A stretch of DNA of 64,000 nt from assembly GCF_009498035.1 (NCBI RefSeq), contig NZ_CP034550.1:3472001-3536000 (forward strand). Direction: 5' to 3'. The translations under genes and the position numbers were made by a program. Below are positions 16,831 to 26,262 of the stretch, one piece after another. This DNA comes from Saccharothrix syringae. GTDB taxonomy: Bacteria; Actinomycetota; Actinomycetes; Mycobacteriales; Pseudonocardiaceae. The notes under the pieces are model-generated. The model searched no databases. It saw nothing but the letters and a program-made list of their open reading frames with translations, and had not been told where the DNA came from. How positions within the stretch are numbered: the stretch's first letter is position 1; each line of letters opens with the position of its first letter.

Positions 16831-17720
16831 TTCCCCCGACCGCTTCGTTCAACGGCCGCGCCGTCCACCGGGTGGGCTACGGCGCGATGCAGCTCGAACG
16901 CCTGCACGACCGACGTGAAGAGGCCGTGGCGCTGCTGCGGCGCGCGGTCGAGCTGGGCGTGGACCACGTCGACACCGCCGAGTTCTACGGCTCCGGGTTC
17001 GTCAACGAGGTGATCCGCGAGGCGCTGCGCGGCGAGGACGGCGTCCTGGTCGTCAGCAAGGTCGGCGCCGACCCCAACCCCGGCGGGTCGCCGCCATTGC
17101 GGTTGGCGCAGCGCCCCGAGCAGCTGCGGGCCAGCGTGGAGGACAACCTGCGCAGCCTGGGCACGGATCGCCTCGACGTGGTGAACCTCCGGCGCCTCGA
17201 CGCCGGCCCCGGTCTGCGGCCGGAGGGCGACCAGGTGGTCGACGTCGACGACCAGCTCGCGGTGATGACCGCCCTGCGCGACGAGGGCAAGATCGGCGCG
17301 ATCGGTCTGAGCAGCGTGAGCCCCGACGTGCTGCGCCGGGCCCTGCCCGCCGGCATCGCCTGCGTGCAGAACGCCTACAGCCTGGTCTCCCGCGACGACG
17401 AGGACCTGCTGCGGCTGTGCCTGGCCGAGGGCATCGCCTGGGTGCCCTACTTCCCGCTCGGCGGCACCTTCCCGGGCCTGCCCAAGGTGACCGACGAACC
17501 CGCGGTGCGCGCCGTCGCCGAGTCCCTGGGGGTCACGCCCGCCCAGGTCGGCCTCGCGTGGCTGCTGCACCACGCGCCGAACGTGCTGCTCATCCCCGGC
17601 ACCGCCGACGCCGCCCACCTGGAGGCCAACATGGCGGTCGGCGGGATCACCTTCGACGCCGGGACGCTCGCCACCCTCGATGCCGTCGAATCCCGCTCCA
17701 GCGAAGTCCCCCTCGGATGA
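16827..17720 (+). CDS. Aldo/keto reductase
   Basis: The 297-residue protein follows the aldo/keto reductase barrel: GYGAMQLERLHDRREEAVAL, GVDHVDTAEFYGSG (Asp-x-x-x-x-Tyr catalytic region), VSKVG at the lysine strand, and the C-terminal cofactor segment VLLIPGTADAAHLEANMAVG. The usual LHRxD step after the lysine strand is replaced by DVVNLRRLDAGPG, so the catalytic His has been changed to Arg or shifted, which is unusual. It is the second gene of the TetR operon and overlaps the regulator by 4 bases. It is probably an NADPH-dependent carbonyl reductase. Confidence 0.85.
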   Translation: MIPPTASFNGRAVHRVGYGAMQLERLHDRREEAVALLRRAVELGVDHVDTAEFYGSGFVNEVIREALRGEDGVLVVSKVGADPNPGGSPPLRLAQRPEQLRASVEDNLRSLGTDRLDVVNLRRLDAGPGLRPEGDQVVDVDDQLAVMTALRDEGKIGAIGLSSVSPDVLRRALPAGIACVQNAYSLVSRDDEDLLRLCLAEGIAWVPYFPLGGTFPGLPKVTDEPAVRAVAESLGVTPAQVGLAWLLHHAPNVLLIPGTADAAHLEANMAVGGITFDAGTLATLDAVESRSSEVPLG

Positions 17721-17740
17721 GGGACGGTGAGGACACCGCC

Positions 17741-18760
17741 GTGAAGGCCGTCATCCACCGCCGCAACGGCGGTCCCGAAGTCCTCGAACTCGTCGACCGC
17801 GACCTGCCGTCACCCGGTCCGGGTGAGGTCCGTGTCCGCGTCGCCGTGTCGGGCGTGAACCCCACCGACGTGCAGGCCCGCTCCGGCGTCGCCCGCGCCG
17901 GGAACTTCCCCGAGATCACCCCCCACCACGACGGTGCGGGCACGGTCGACGCGGTCGGTGCCGGGGTCGACCCCGGCCGCGTCGGCCGGCGGGTGTGGCT
18001 GTTCATGGCCGCGGCCGGCAGGCCGACCGGCACCGCGGCCGAGTTCACCGTCGTGCCCGCCGAGCGCGCCGTGCCGCTGCCGGACGGGGCCGGTCTCGAC
18101 GTCGGCGCCGCGCTCGGCGTCCCCGCCCTCACCGCGCACCGCGCGCTCACCGTCGCCGAGGACGGGCCCCGCCGCCTGCGACCGGGTGCGCTCAGGGACA
18201 GGGTGGTGCTCGCCGCGGGCGGCGCCGGTGCGGTCGGGCACGCGGTGATCCAGCTCGCCCGGTGGGCCGGTGCCACCGTGATCAGCACGGTCAGCGGGCC
18301 GGAGAAGGCCCGGCTGGCCGGCGCGGCCGGTGCCCACCACGTCGTCAACTACCGCGAAGGCGACCCGGCCGGCGCGATCCGCGACATCGCCCCGGACGGC
18401 GTCGACGTCATCACCGAGGTCGCCCTCGGCGCGAACCTCGAACTCGACCTCGCCGTCCTCCGCCCCCGCGGCACGATCTCCACCTACGCCAACGACGGCG
18501 GCAGACCGGTCGACCTCGACGTGCGGCGGAACATGGTGCTCAACGCCCGCCTGCAGTTCCTGGTGCTCTACACCGCGGGACCGCGGGTGCTCGCCGCGGC
18601 CGTCGAGGACGTCACCGCCGCCGTCGCCGACGGCGCCCTGCCCGTCGGCGAGGAGCACGGCCTGCCGCTGTCGAGGTTCCCGCTCGACCGCACCGCCGAC
18701 GCGCACCGAGCGGTGGAAGGCGGTGCTGTCGGCAAGATTTTGATCGACGTCACGGCTTGA
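17741..18760 (+). CDS. NADPH:quinone reductase-like zinc-independent MDR
   Basis: GTG 17741 is preferred because VKAVIHRRNGGPEVLEL is the canonical start of quinone oxidoreductases; ATG 17717, overlapping the previous stop, is an alternative. The 339-residue product has the GroES-like N-terminus (VSGVNPTDVQARSG, HHDGAGTVDAVGAG) and a Rossmann half with AAGGAGAVGHAVIQLARWAG. The C-terminus ends GGAVGKILIDV. Structural zinc cysteines are absent, as in the QOR subfamily. It follows the aldo/keto reductase and completes a three-gene redox/detoxification operon. Confidence 0.85.
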   Translation: MKAVIHRRNGGPEVLELVDRDLPSPGPGEVRVRVAVSGVNPTDVQARSGVARAGNFPEITPHHDGAGTVDAVGAGVDPGRVGRRVWLFMAAAGRPTGTAAEFTVVPAERAVPLPDGAGLDVGAALGVPALTAHRALTVAEDGPRRLRPGALRDRVVLAAGGAGAVGHAVIQLARWAGATVISTVSGPEKARLAGAAGAHHVVNYREGDPAGAIRDIAPDGVDVITEVALGANLELDLAVLRPRGTISTYANDGGRPVDLDVRRNMVLNARLQFLVLYTAGPRVLAAAVEDVTAAVADGALPVGEEHGLPLSRFPLDRTADAHRAVEGGAVGKILIDVTA

Positions 18761-19049
18761 CGTGCCGATGGGACGCCCTGGTGGCAGATTTACGCTCGCG
18801 GTCCACTTTGGTCCGGCACGTGGCGCTGATCTACGTGTTCGGTGGCCGTAGCGGTGTGGTCGTCCTACCAGGCTCTGGGGCATGAGCGCGGAGCGCAGCC
18901 AGTCCTGGGTGTACTGGCCGCCGAAGACGGTGCAGTACCAGGGGGCGGCGGCCGAGATCGCCGGGTCGGGGGCCTGCGACGTGCACTTGCGGGGGCCCGC
19001 CGCGCGTGCCGACGCCGACGTGGCCCGACCCCGCGGGTGGCGGTGACCG
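18761..19049. other. Intergenic stretch with a possible gene remnant
   Basis: No complete gene is present. On the minus strand a start-less open stretch reads KCTSQAPDPAISAAAPWYCT and then VFGGQYTQDWLRSALMPQSL, roughly 18990-18870. Composition is protein-like and differs from the shadow frames, but no start, stop or family was found. It may be an eroded gene end lying just downstream of the deaminase gene. Confidence 0.3.
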
Positions 19050-20228
19050 TCATTCCCGTTCGGACTCGCTGCCGTACCGCTCGGTACCCCCGTGGGGTCC
19101 GTGGTGGCCCGGGACGGCGGTCCGGTACGTGGCCGTGACGCCCGCCCGCTCCATCTTCCCGAACAGGTTCCGCAGTACCGATTCGGCGGTCTCCCGGAAC
19201 ACGTCGACGTTCTTCATCAGCTCCACGGAGTAGAGGTGGCCGGGCCGCGTGGCGGTCGTCCCCTCCGGGTGGAGACCGAGGTAGCAGGTGAGGCACGGTC
19301 TCCGCGTGCCGCCGATCATCGTCGGTGGCACGCCGCCGGTGAGGGTCATGATGCGCTGTTCCGCGTGGACCTCCGGCGTCGCGTCGTCGGGGACCCTGAC
19401 CTTCGTGGCGATCGCGGTCAGCACGTCGCCGTACTGTTCGCCCTCGTCGCCCAGGGCGCTCTCGGCCTTCGCGCTGTGCGCGGTCAACCGCGCGTGTTCG
19501 GCGGACCTCGTGGCCGGGTCGTCCGACGGTCTCGTCGGCGCCCCGCCCCTGCGCAGTTCCGACCCGAACCCGCGGGCGAGCGCCTTCAGGTACCCCCGGA
19601 GGTCGTTGCCCTGCCGCGCGAACGCCTGCCCGAGGGCGGTGTTGGCGGCGACGTCGTTGCAGGCGATCAGGAACTCCCCGCCGTGGACGGCGCACTGCAC
19701 CTCCACCGGGTTCTTCCCGCCGGCCTCCAGGAAGCCCTTGACGACGCCGGCGAGCCAGGTGAGGGACCGTTCCTGCCCCTCCATCGCGTGGGGCCGGACG
19801 GCGGGCGTCCGGCCCGAGGCGTCCAACTTGCGCGCGGTGAAGCGCTTCCGGCGGCCCGGCCGGTCGGCCGTCCAGTTGACCTGCCAGTCGCTCCTGCCGG
19901 CGAGTTCCCGGTAGACGCCCTGGACGATCTCGTCGTACTTCTGCTGTTCGAGGGAGTCGACGGCCGCGAGGAAGCCGTCGTCCTCGTAGTCCGACTCGTC
20001 GAGGTCCATCGCCTCCCCCGCCGTGGCGCGCTGGACGGTGGCACCGCCGGCACCGGCCCGGCCGGTGATCAACCGGCTCGTCGCGGCGTTGCCGACCAGG
20101 CGTTGCAGCGCCAGAGCCTCCCGCGGCGACGCGAGGTCGTGCGGGGAGGGCAGGTCGCGGGGGCGTTCGTCGAGGTGCAGCACCGCGGCGTCCCGGTCCC
20201 GTTCGCGCTTCTCGTCGTGGTCGTGCAC
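19050..20228 (-). CDS. Deaminase-fold toxin with injection-system-cargo-like N-terminus
   Basis: GTG 20228 gives VHDHDEKRERDRDAAVLHLD and then LQRLVGNAATSRLITGRAGA with VQRATAGEAMDLDESD. The LQRxxGNAAxxR block followed by VQR is the N-terminal signature of cargo and associated proteins of extracellular contractile injection systems in actinomycetes. The C-terminal 200 residues hold EVHAEQRIM (His-Ala-Glu) and RRPCLTCYLGLHPEG (Pro-Cys-x-x-Cys). These are the zinc and catalytic motifs of cytidine-deaminase-fold toxins. The middle contains VEVQCAVHGGEFLIACND. The 392-residue protein is therefore a likely deaminase effector delivered by a contractile system encoded elsewhere. No immunity gene is obvious downstream. 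GTG was chosen because relatives begin with the same charged stretch. Confidence 0.7.
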   Translation of the reverse strand: MHDHDEKRERDRDAAVLHLDERPRDLPSPHDLASPREALALQRLVGNAATSRLITGRAGAGGATVQRATAGEAMDLDESDYEDDGFLAAVDSLEQQKYDEIVQGVYRELAGRSDWQVNWTADRPGRRKRFTARKLDASGRTPAVRPHAMEGQERSLTWLAGVVKGFLEAGGKNPVEVQCAVHGGEFLIACNDVAANTALGQAFARQGNDLRGYLKALARGFGSELRRGGAPTRPSDDPATRSAEHARLTAHSAKAESALGDEGEQYGDVLTAIATKVRVPDDATPEVHAEQRIMTLTGGVPPTMIGGTRRPCLTCYLGLHPEGTTATRPGHLYSVELMKNVDVFRETAESVLRNLFGKMERAGVTATYRTAVPGHHGPHGGTERYGSESERE

Positions 20229-20785
20229 GAAGTCCGCCCCCCACCTCGGCGTCGCGGTCGTCCCCGATGGTCTTCCGGCCGCCCCCGTCGTGGCGAGGAC
20301 CGCGAGGGCAACATCGGGGCAGATTTCGCAGGCGGGGCGGTGCCGGTGGGCTGGTGGCCCAGGCGACCGTCGAAGAACACCCACCCGCCGGCGCGGACGT
20401 CCGGCTCGGTGTACCACCGGCCGGCCGGGACGATGTGGTCCACGAGCCGGTTCCAGCCGATGCCGGTGTGCACCGCGTGGTCGTCGAACTCGCCGTGAAG
20501 ACCTTCGGCCGCGATGCCGGTCCGCTCGTGCTGTTGGACGGCGGCACCACCATGCCGCCCTGGCCGGACGCGCCGTGCGAGCGACTTGCGGCGCGCCGAG
20601 GGCCGGAAGGCATCGCGCGGGACAGCACGGGCTTGGTCGAGAACCCCACGGTGTCGTCACCGCTGCCTCCCGGCACCGTTCCCGGTCGGCGAGCCAGGAC
20701 TTGGGCAGGTGCGGCTGGGGCGCCAGGCAGGGGAGAACGTGCCGGTGACCCGCAGAAGGCGGCATGCGACGGGTGTTCGCGCAGT
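20229..20785. other. Gap with an unrecognised minus-strand fragment
   Basis: Between the deaminase and the SARP gene no convincing complete gene is seen. A minus-strand stretch (about 20560-20330) reads FDDHAVHTGIGWNRLVDHIV, then PAGRWYTEPDVRAGGWVFFD and GRLGHQPTG. It looks like real protein and is in one frame, but lacks a start with ribosome binding site and is overlapped downstream by other frames. It may be the remnant of a gene once paired with the toxin, possibly immunity, but no homology is recognised. Confidence 0.35.
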
Positions 20786-23553
20786 TCAGGGTTCGCCGAG
20801 TGCGTCGAGTTGCCGTTGCACCCGCTCGGCGTCGGCCTCGCGTCCCTGCTCCCGGTACAGCTCCCGCGCTTCTCGCCACACCTCGCAGGCGTGGTCGTGT
20901 TGTCCGAGGGCGGCGTAAGGGTGGCCGAGGTTGTCCAAGGTGTCGGCCATCCGAGGGGTGTGGTCGAGGGTGCGGTACAGGTCCAGGGCTCGGCGGTAGT
21001 GGCGGATGGCGGAGCGGTGGCGTCCGGTGTGGTGGTCGATGTAACCGAGGCTGTCCAGTGCGGTCGCCTCGCCGTCGTGGTCGTGGTGCTGTCGGTGCAA
21101 GGCGAGGGCGGCCCGGCAGTGGGTGCGAGCTGTGTCGTGGACGCCCAGCCTGGCGGAGTACCAGCCGACCGCGTTGAGGGCGCGGGCCTCCCACCTGGGC
21201 TGGTCGAGGGCACGGACGAGGTCCAGGGAGTGGTTGGCGTGGCTCAAGGCCCGCTGGTCGTCCCCGCGCTGCGCCCATGCCCACGAGAGGGTCAGGTGGA
21301 TGAGGACCTGGTCGAGGTGGTGGCCGGCCAGATCGAGGGCTTGGTACAGGTGCTCGATCGCCTCCTCGTGGCGTCCGAGGTCGGCGTAAGCGATGCCGAG
21401 GAGACGGTGGGTGGTGGTGCGGACGGCGGAATCGGACGAGTGCGTGGCGGCGTCCAGCGCGACCCGCCACACGACGAGCTGGTCTTGGAGGTATCCCCGC
21501 CGGTACTGGAAGGTGTTCAGCGCCCAGGCCAGTTGCCACGCGGTGTGGTGCCAGTGCCGGGTGGTGGCGGTGTGCAGGGCGGCCAGCAGGTTGGCGTGCT
21601 CGTTGTCGAACCACGCCATCGCCGCCGGTCGATCGGGTAACGGGTCGATGTGGGTGCCGGGTGCGCGGGGGTCGAGCTGGAGGGGCGTGCGGTGGGGAGC
21701 CAGGAGGCGGTCGGCGGTGTGGGCGGTGTGCAGGTAGAAATCCACCACTCGCTGCAACGCTGAGACCCTCGCCGGTTCGGGGAGGCTCTGGGCGAGGGTG
21801 GCGGCGTAGGCGCGGACGAGGTCGTGCAGGGCGTAGCGACCGCCGGGATGTGGGTCGATCAGGGCGCTGTCGGCCAGTGCCCGCAACACGGCGCGCGTTT
21901 CCCGTTCCGGTAGGCCGGTGAGGTTGGTGGCGGCGGGGAGGCCGATGTCGGGGCCGGGGGCGATCCCGAGCAGTGCGAAGGCGGTGCGTTGTCGTTCGGT
22001 GAGGTGGCGCAGGGACCAGGACAGCACGGTGGGCAGGCTGGCGGTGGGGTCGTCGGCGTCGAGGGCGTCCAGGCCCGACTCGCGCAGCTCGGCGACCACC
22101 TCGCTCAAGGGTGGGCTGAACTGGGTGCGTGCGGCGACCAGGCCGAGCGCGAGCGGGAACCCGCCGCACAGCGCGATCAGCTCGGCGGTCGCGTGATCGT
22201 CGTTGGCGACGTGGTCCGGGCCGAGGGTGGCGATGAGCAGGGCGCGGGACTCGGCGTCGGTGAGCACCCCGAGGGATAGCGGGTGTGCGCCGTGCCGGGC
22301 GGTCAGCCCGTGCAGGCGGTGGCGGCTGGTGACCAGCACGGTGCACGAGTCGCCGCCGGGCAGCAGCGGTACGACCTGGTCGGTGGTGGCGGCGTTGTCC
22401 AGGACGATCAGCATGCGCTTCCCGGAGACCAGGCTGCGGTACAGGGCGCTGCGTGACTCGGGGTCGACCGGGATGCGGTCGGGGGCGACGCCGAGGGCGT
22501 CGAGGAAACCGCGCACCGCCACCGCCGGGTCGGTCGGTGTGCCCTCCGGGCTGAACCCACGCAGGTCGACGAACAGTTGCCCGTCGGGGAACCGGTCGAG
22601 GTGCCGGTAGGCCCAGGTCAGGGCCAGCCAGGTCTTGCCGATGCCTCCCGCACCGCCGATGGCGGAGATCACCGCGGTGCCCCGGTGGCCCAGGGCGGCG
22701 TCCAAGTCGGCCAGGTGTTCGGCGCGGCCGGTGAAGCACCGGGGTGGTGCGGGCAGTTGCCGGGGCACCGCCGGCGGCCGGCCCGCGGCCGTGGTGGCGT
22801 CGGTTCCCGGCGGGGTGAGGGTGGGATCGGTGGTGAGGATGCGTTGGTGCAACTCGCGCAGTTGTGGGCCGGGGTCGACCCCCAGTTCCTCCGCGAGTCG
22901 GCGTTGGACGACCTGGTAGTGCCTCAGGGCGTCCGCCTGCCGGCCGCACCGGTAGAGGGCCAGGACGAACTGTCCGGCGAGGCGTTCGTCCAACGGGTTC
23001 TCGTCGACCAGCACGGCCACCTCGGCGACCAACGCCTCGTGGTGGCCGAGACGCAGGGCGACGTCGTTGCGGTGCAGCAGCGCGGTCCATCGTTCCCGTT
23101 CCAGCGAGCGCCGCATCGCTTCCGCCCACGCGCCGTCCGCACCGCTGAGCGCCGGACCGCGCCACAGGCTCAGCGCCTCGTCCACCAGTACCAGGTCCCG
23201 CTCGTCGTGGTCCTCGTTGTGCGACTGCCTCATCAGCAGCCGGAACCTGTGCAGATCGACCGCGTTCTCGTCGACGGGCAACAGGTAACCGCCGGGCGCC
23301 GGTCGATGCGCACGCCCGGTACGTCGGAGAATGCCTGTCTGAGCCGGTAGAGGTAGCCGTAGAGGGTGGTACGAGCCTGTCGTGGCGGGTGCTCGCCCCA
23401 GACCCGTTCGATCAGCAGATCGAGCGGCTGCGGTTGGTTCGCGTCCACCAGGAGCGTCGCGAGCACGCACCGCTGCCTGGCGTGTCCGAGATCGACCGCC
23501 TCTCCCCCCACGTGCGCCTGGATCTCCCCGAGCAGTCCGAACGTCACCGCCAC
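20786..23553 (-). CDS. AfsR-type SARP regulator with NB-ARC and TPR, one frameshift
   Basis: GTG 23553 (GGGGAGGATCG upstream) starts VAVTFGLLGEIQAHVGGEAV, an OmpR-like DNA-binding domain ending VRIDRRP near 23300. The BTAD domain then continues in another frame (GGYLLPVDENAVDLHRFRLL). It is followed by NB-ARC with Walker A AIGGAGGIGKTWLALTWAY and Walker B RMLIVLDNAATTDQV, then TPR-like repeats (GLGRHEEAIEHLYQALDLAG-type; HTGRHRSAIRHYRRALDLYR) to the C-terminus. One extra G near 23297-23303 would restore a single 922-residue frame, so this is either a recent frameshift or a sequencing error. A TTA codon is present at 21638-21640. The architecture is that of a pathway-level transcription activator. 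Confidence 0.8.
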
Positions 23554-23968
23554 CGATCCTCCCCCGCCCTTCCCCGTTACAGGGGGTACCGGGTTACCGC
23601 AGGGGGCACAAGGCCGATCCCGGAACTTCCCCGGATCGGCAGCGGACAATGCGCCGGGTGCGCGGAAGCGACGACCTCGCCGCGGTCGGTCCGACGCCGA
23701 ACTGCTACGGGGTGCTCAAAGGCTCCGGGGTGCGGGGGAAATTCACGTGCCGGTGTTTCCGGAAATTCGAACCCCGAGGGAAATGGGTTGTTCTCCCGTG
23801 CCAGGCCGACAGCGTGTCCGATGTGTGCGGATTTCAATTCCGGGCAGGAGGGACGGATGTGGCCGCGCCACCTCGACCACCGCGACGCCGAAGTCGGCCC
23901 TGCGGCCCTGGCCTGCGTAGCGGTCGACGTGGAGCTGCCGCGGGTTGAGTCTGCGGCACGTCGGTTGG
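23554..23968. other. 415-bp gap upstream of the SARP gene
   Basis: This stretch separates the glycosyltransferase stop from the SARP start on the same strand. It is locally less GC-rich around 23730-23850 and probably holds the SARP promoter. No start codon with a ribosome binding site and no recognisable protein was found on either strand. Confidence 0.4.
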
Positions 23969-25189
23969 TCAAGGGGTTGCCTCTTCGGGCTGCTGAACAC
24001 CGAGTTGCCCCAACAGCGAGGCGACCGCCGAGTCCCACGAGTAGCGGCTCGCGAGGTGTTCCCGCAGTACGTGGGCGCGGGCGAATGCCGCGACGCGGTC
24101 GTCGAGCACGGCTTCGATGGCGCGTGCCCAGGCATCGGCGTCCTCGGCGTCGTCACCGGACATCGCCACGACGAACGGCCGCGCCCCGTCCGCCCCGAGT
24201 TCCTCGCGGATCAGCAGGCCGAGACCACTGGTGCTGCTGACCAGGACCGGCGTGCCCGCGGTGATCGCTTCCGCACCGGCCAAGCCGAACCCCTCGGTGC
24301 GTGACGGCATCAGCGTGAGGCTCGCGGTTCGCTGGGCGGCCGTCAGTCGCGCCCCATCGCTGGTGTACGGGCGCACGACGACGTTCAGCCCCGGGTAGCC
24401 GGCCCACCGGAGCAACTTGGACCGCACCGCCGCCGAAGTGCCGGGACGTGCTCCGCGAACCACGAATTCCAACCCGGTCGTGCCGGCCCCGCGGCGCCGC
24501 GCCACCAGCCCCACGGCTCGTGCGGCGAGGTCGAGCCCCTTGAGCGAGGAATCCTCGGTCCTTCCTGACAGCAAGATCCTCACCGGTGAGCCCGGCGGTG
24601 GTGTGCGCCGCACCGCGGGACCGCCGTCGAAGCCGGGCACGAACAGCAGGGGAGGCGGAACGTCGAACGCGGACAGCTCGGTCAGGTACCTCTCGTGCAG
24701 CACGGGCCCGATGGCGACCGCGCGATCCGCGGTCGCGGCCAGGTCGAGTTCAAGCGCGGTCCTGCGTTCGGCGCGGTCGCCCGCGTCTTCGCCGCGTCGG
24801 TCCTTGTGCCACTCGATCTCGTCCGGCGAGACGTGGAGGAAGTGCAGCCTTCTCGCGGTGGGGAAGTAGTCCTCGGTGATGCCGCGGGCCACCAGCCCGG
24901 TGAACCTGCCGTGGCCGATGACGAGGTCCGGCACGACCCCGTCGGGGAGGTGCGGGCGTCGGGCGAGGGAGAAGTCCCGGGGGCCGGGAGCCGCGGGCAC
25001 GAGTACGACGCCCTGGCGCTCGGCCTCCGCGATTTCCCGGTGCGTCGCCGGGGGGACCCGGCAGAACACCTGCAGCCCCGCCCGGGCCAGCGCGGTGCAG
25101 AACCTCTGGTTGAGCATGTCGATCCCGCCGGTCTGCGAGTACCAAGCCGTGCCGACGGAGAGGACGGTGACATCCGGTCGTGTGCTCAT
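23969..25189 (-). CDS. GT4-like glycosyltransferase (GT-B fold)
   Basis: The 406-residue protein has a GT-B layout. The N-terminal donor-independent half starts VTVLSVGTAWYSQTGGIDML with a GG loop. The C-terminal half has ILLSGRTEDSSLKGLDLAAR and the family 4 signature LMPSRTEGFGLAGAEAITAG, with the E-x7-E type pair. It lacks membrane segments. It is divergent from the HTH/NBR1-like gene with 62 bases between starts and lies upstream of the SARP. It may glycosylate a protein or small molecule in the same conflict-like locus, but this rests only on location. Confidence 0.8.
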   Translation of the reverse strand: MSTRPDVTVLSVGTAWYSQTGGIDMLNQRFCTALARAGLQVFCRVPPATHREIAEAERQGVVLVPAAPGPRDFSLARRPHLPDGVVPDLVIGHGRFTGLVARGITEDYFPTARRLHFLHVSPDEIEWHKDRRGEDAGDRAERRTALELDLAATADRAVAIGPVLHERYLTELSAFDVPPPLLFVPGFDGGPAVRRTPPPGSPVRILLSGRTEDSSLKGLDLAARAVGLVARRRGAGTTGLEFVVRGARPGTSAAVRSKLLRWAGYPGLNVVVRPYTSDGARLTAAQRTASLTLMPSRTEGFGLAGAEAITAGTPVLVSSTSGLGLLIREELGADGARPFVVAMSGDDAEDADAWARAIEAVLDDRVAAFARAHVLREHLASRYSWDSAVASLLGQLGVQQPEEATP

Positions 25190-25251
25190 GCCCCACAGCG
25201 TGCGGTGCGGGTATTTTTCCGCGCGAACGTAACCACACGGGGACGGTGCCG

Positions 25252-26262
25252 ATGAGTCCTGGCAGCCGGGGTAGACCCAGAGCCGTCGCGTCCACGCACA
25301 TGGTCGTGATGAAGGAGCTGTCCGCGGCGATGAGGCAGCTGCGGTCGGCTGCCGGGTGCGAGCGGCTGGAGGACGCGGTGGAGGTGCTCAACGCCACGAT
25401 CGCCGAGCTGTACCCGGAGTCCGCTCGTTCCCGGCAGGCCGGGGGCACTTCGTCGCTGCCGCACCCGGTCACGGTGCGGTACGTGTCCGGCATCGAGACC
25501 GGCAACACCACCAAGGCCCCGGTGCCCGCCTGGCTGCGGTCGGTCACCGCGTACCGGCGTGAACAGCTGCGCGGGAGTCAAGTCCCCGCCTGGCTGGTGC
25601 ACGCCTACGACGTCGCGTTCCTGGCTGATGGCTACCTCGTGGACATGTACCGGTGGGCGGTGTCGCTGCAGGCCGACCAGTCCGCGGACCCGCCGCGCGC
25701 TCCCGCCTACGCCCGGTTGGCGCAGATCGGCCCGGACGGGTTCGACGCCGAGGTCGCGATGTTCCTCGACGGCCCCGAGACCATGCGCGTGGCGGTGCGG
25801 GACATGAGCGCGGCGATCCGCCGCTACCCGAGCGCCCCCACCTCGGCGACGGACTGGCTGCCGGACCACGAGGACCGCTGCGGGAACGTGGTCAACCCGG
25901 AACGCGACCTGCCCGAGGGGGTCGTGGTGCTGCCCGGAACGTTCGTCCTGGGGTGGTGGCGGCTGCGCAACACCGGTGTTCGGCCGTGGAAGCACAAGGT
26001 GCTCTACCGCGCGGGGGGCGGGGACGCGGGCCTGCGCACACCGCCGTTCGTGCCGGTGCCGGACGCGCCACCGGGCGGTGAGGTCGACATCGCGGTGCCG
26101 ATCCGCGCGCCGCACCACCCCGGCACCTACCGGTTGTGCCTGCGGCTCGGCTGGCCCAACGGGGTCTACTGCTACCCGAGCACGCTGATCGGGGCGATCA
26201 TGACCCTCGTCGTGCTGCCCGAGCAGTACGCCGGCTGCGGAACACCTTGGCGGACCACATGA
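25252..26262 (+). CDS. HTH-like protein with C-terminal NBR1-type Ig domain (first copy)
   Basis: ATG 25252 follows GGGGACGGTGCC. The 336-residue product has a helical N-terminus (KELSAAMRQLRSAAGCERLE; SQVPAWLVHAYDVAFLADGY) resembling actinomycete XRE-type regulators. The C-terminal beta domain has FVLGWWRLRNTGVRPWKHKV, PPGGEVDIAVPIRAPHHPGT and YRLCLRLGWPNGVYCYPSTL. The paired Trp, NTGxxPW and APxxPGxYRxxxR pattern is that of the NBR1 central Ig-like domain, found in bacteria fused to HTH and effector-type proteins. It overlaps the next gene by ATGA, so the two are translationally coupled. Confidence 0.7.
   Translation: MSPGSRGRPRAVASTHMVVMKELSAAMRQLRSAAGCERLEDAVEVLNATIAELYPESARSRQAGGTSSLPHPVTVRYVSGIETGNTTKAPVPAWLRSVTAYRREQLRGSQVPAWLVHAYDVAFLADGYLVDMYRWAVSLQADQSADPPRAPAYARLAQIGPDGFDAEVAMFLDGPETMRVAVRDMSAAIRRYPSAPTSATDWLPDHEDRCGNVVNPERDLPEGVVVLPGTFVLGWWRLRNTGVRPWKHKVLYRAGGGDAGLRTPPFVPVPDAPPGGEVDIAVPIRAPHHPGTYRLCLRLGWPNGVYCYPSTLIGAIMTLVVLPEQYAGCGTPWRTT

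Noticed and set aside
23641..23950. Plus-strand open stretch with CYGVLKGSGVRGKFTCRC that could be a small Cys-rich protein
   Set aside because: The start lacks a ribosome binding site and the frame ends in arginine/proline-rich shadow sequence; treated as intergenic.
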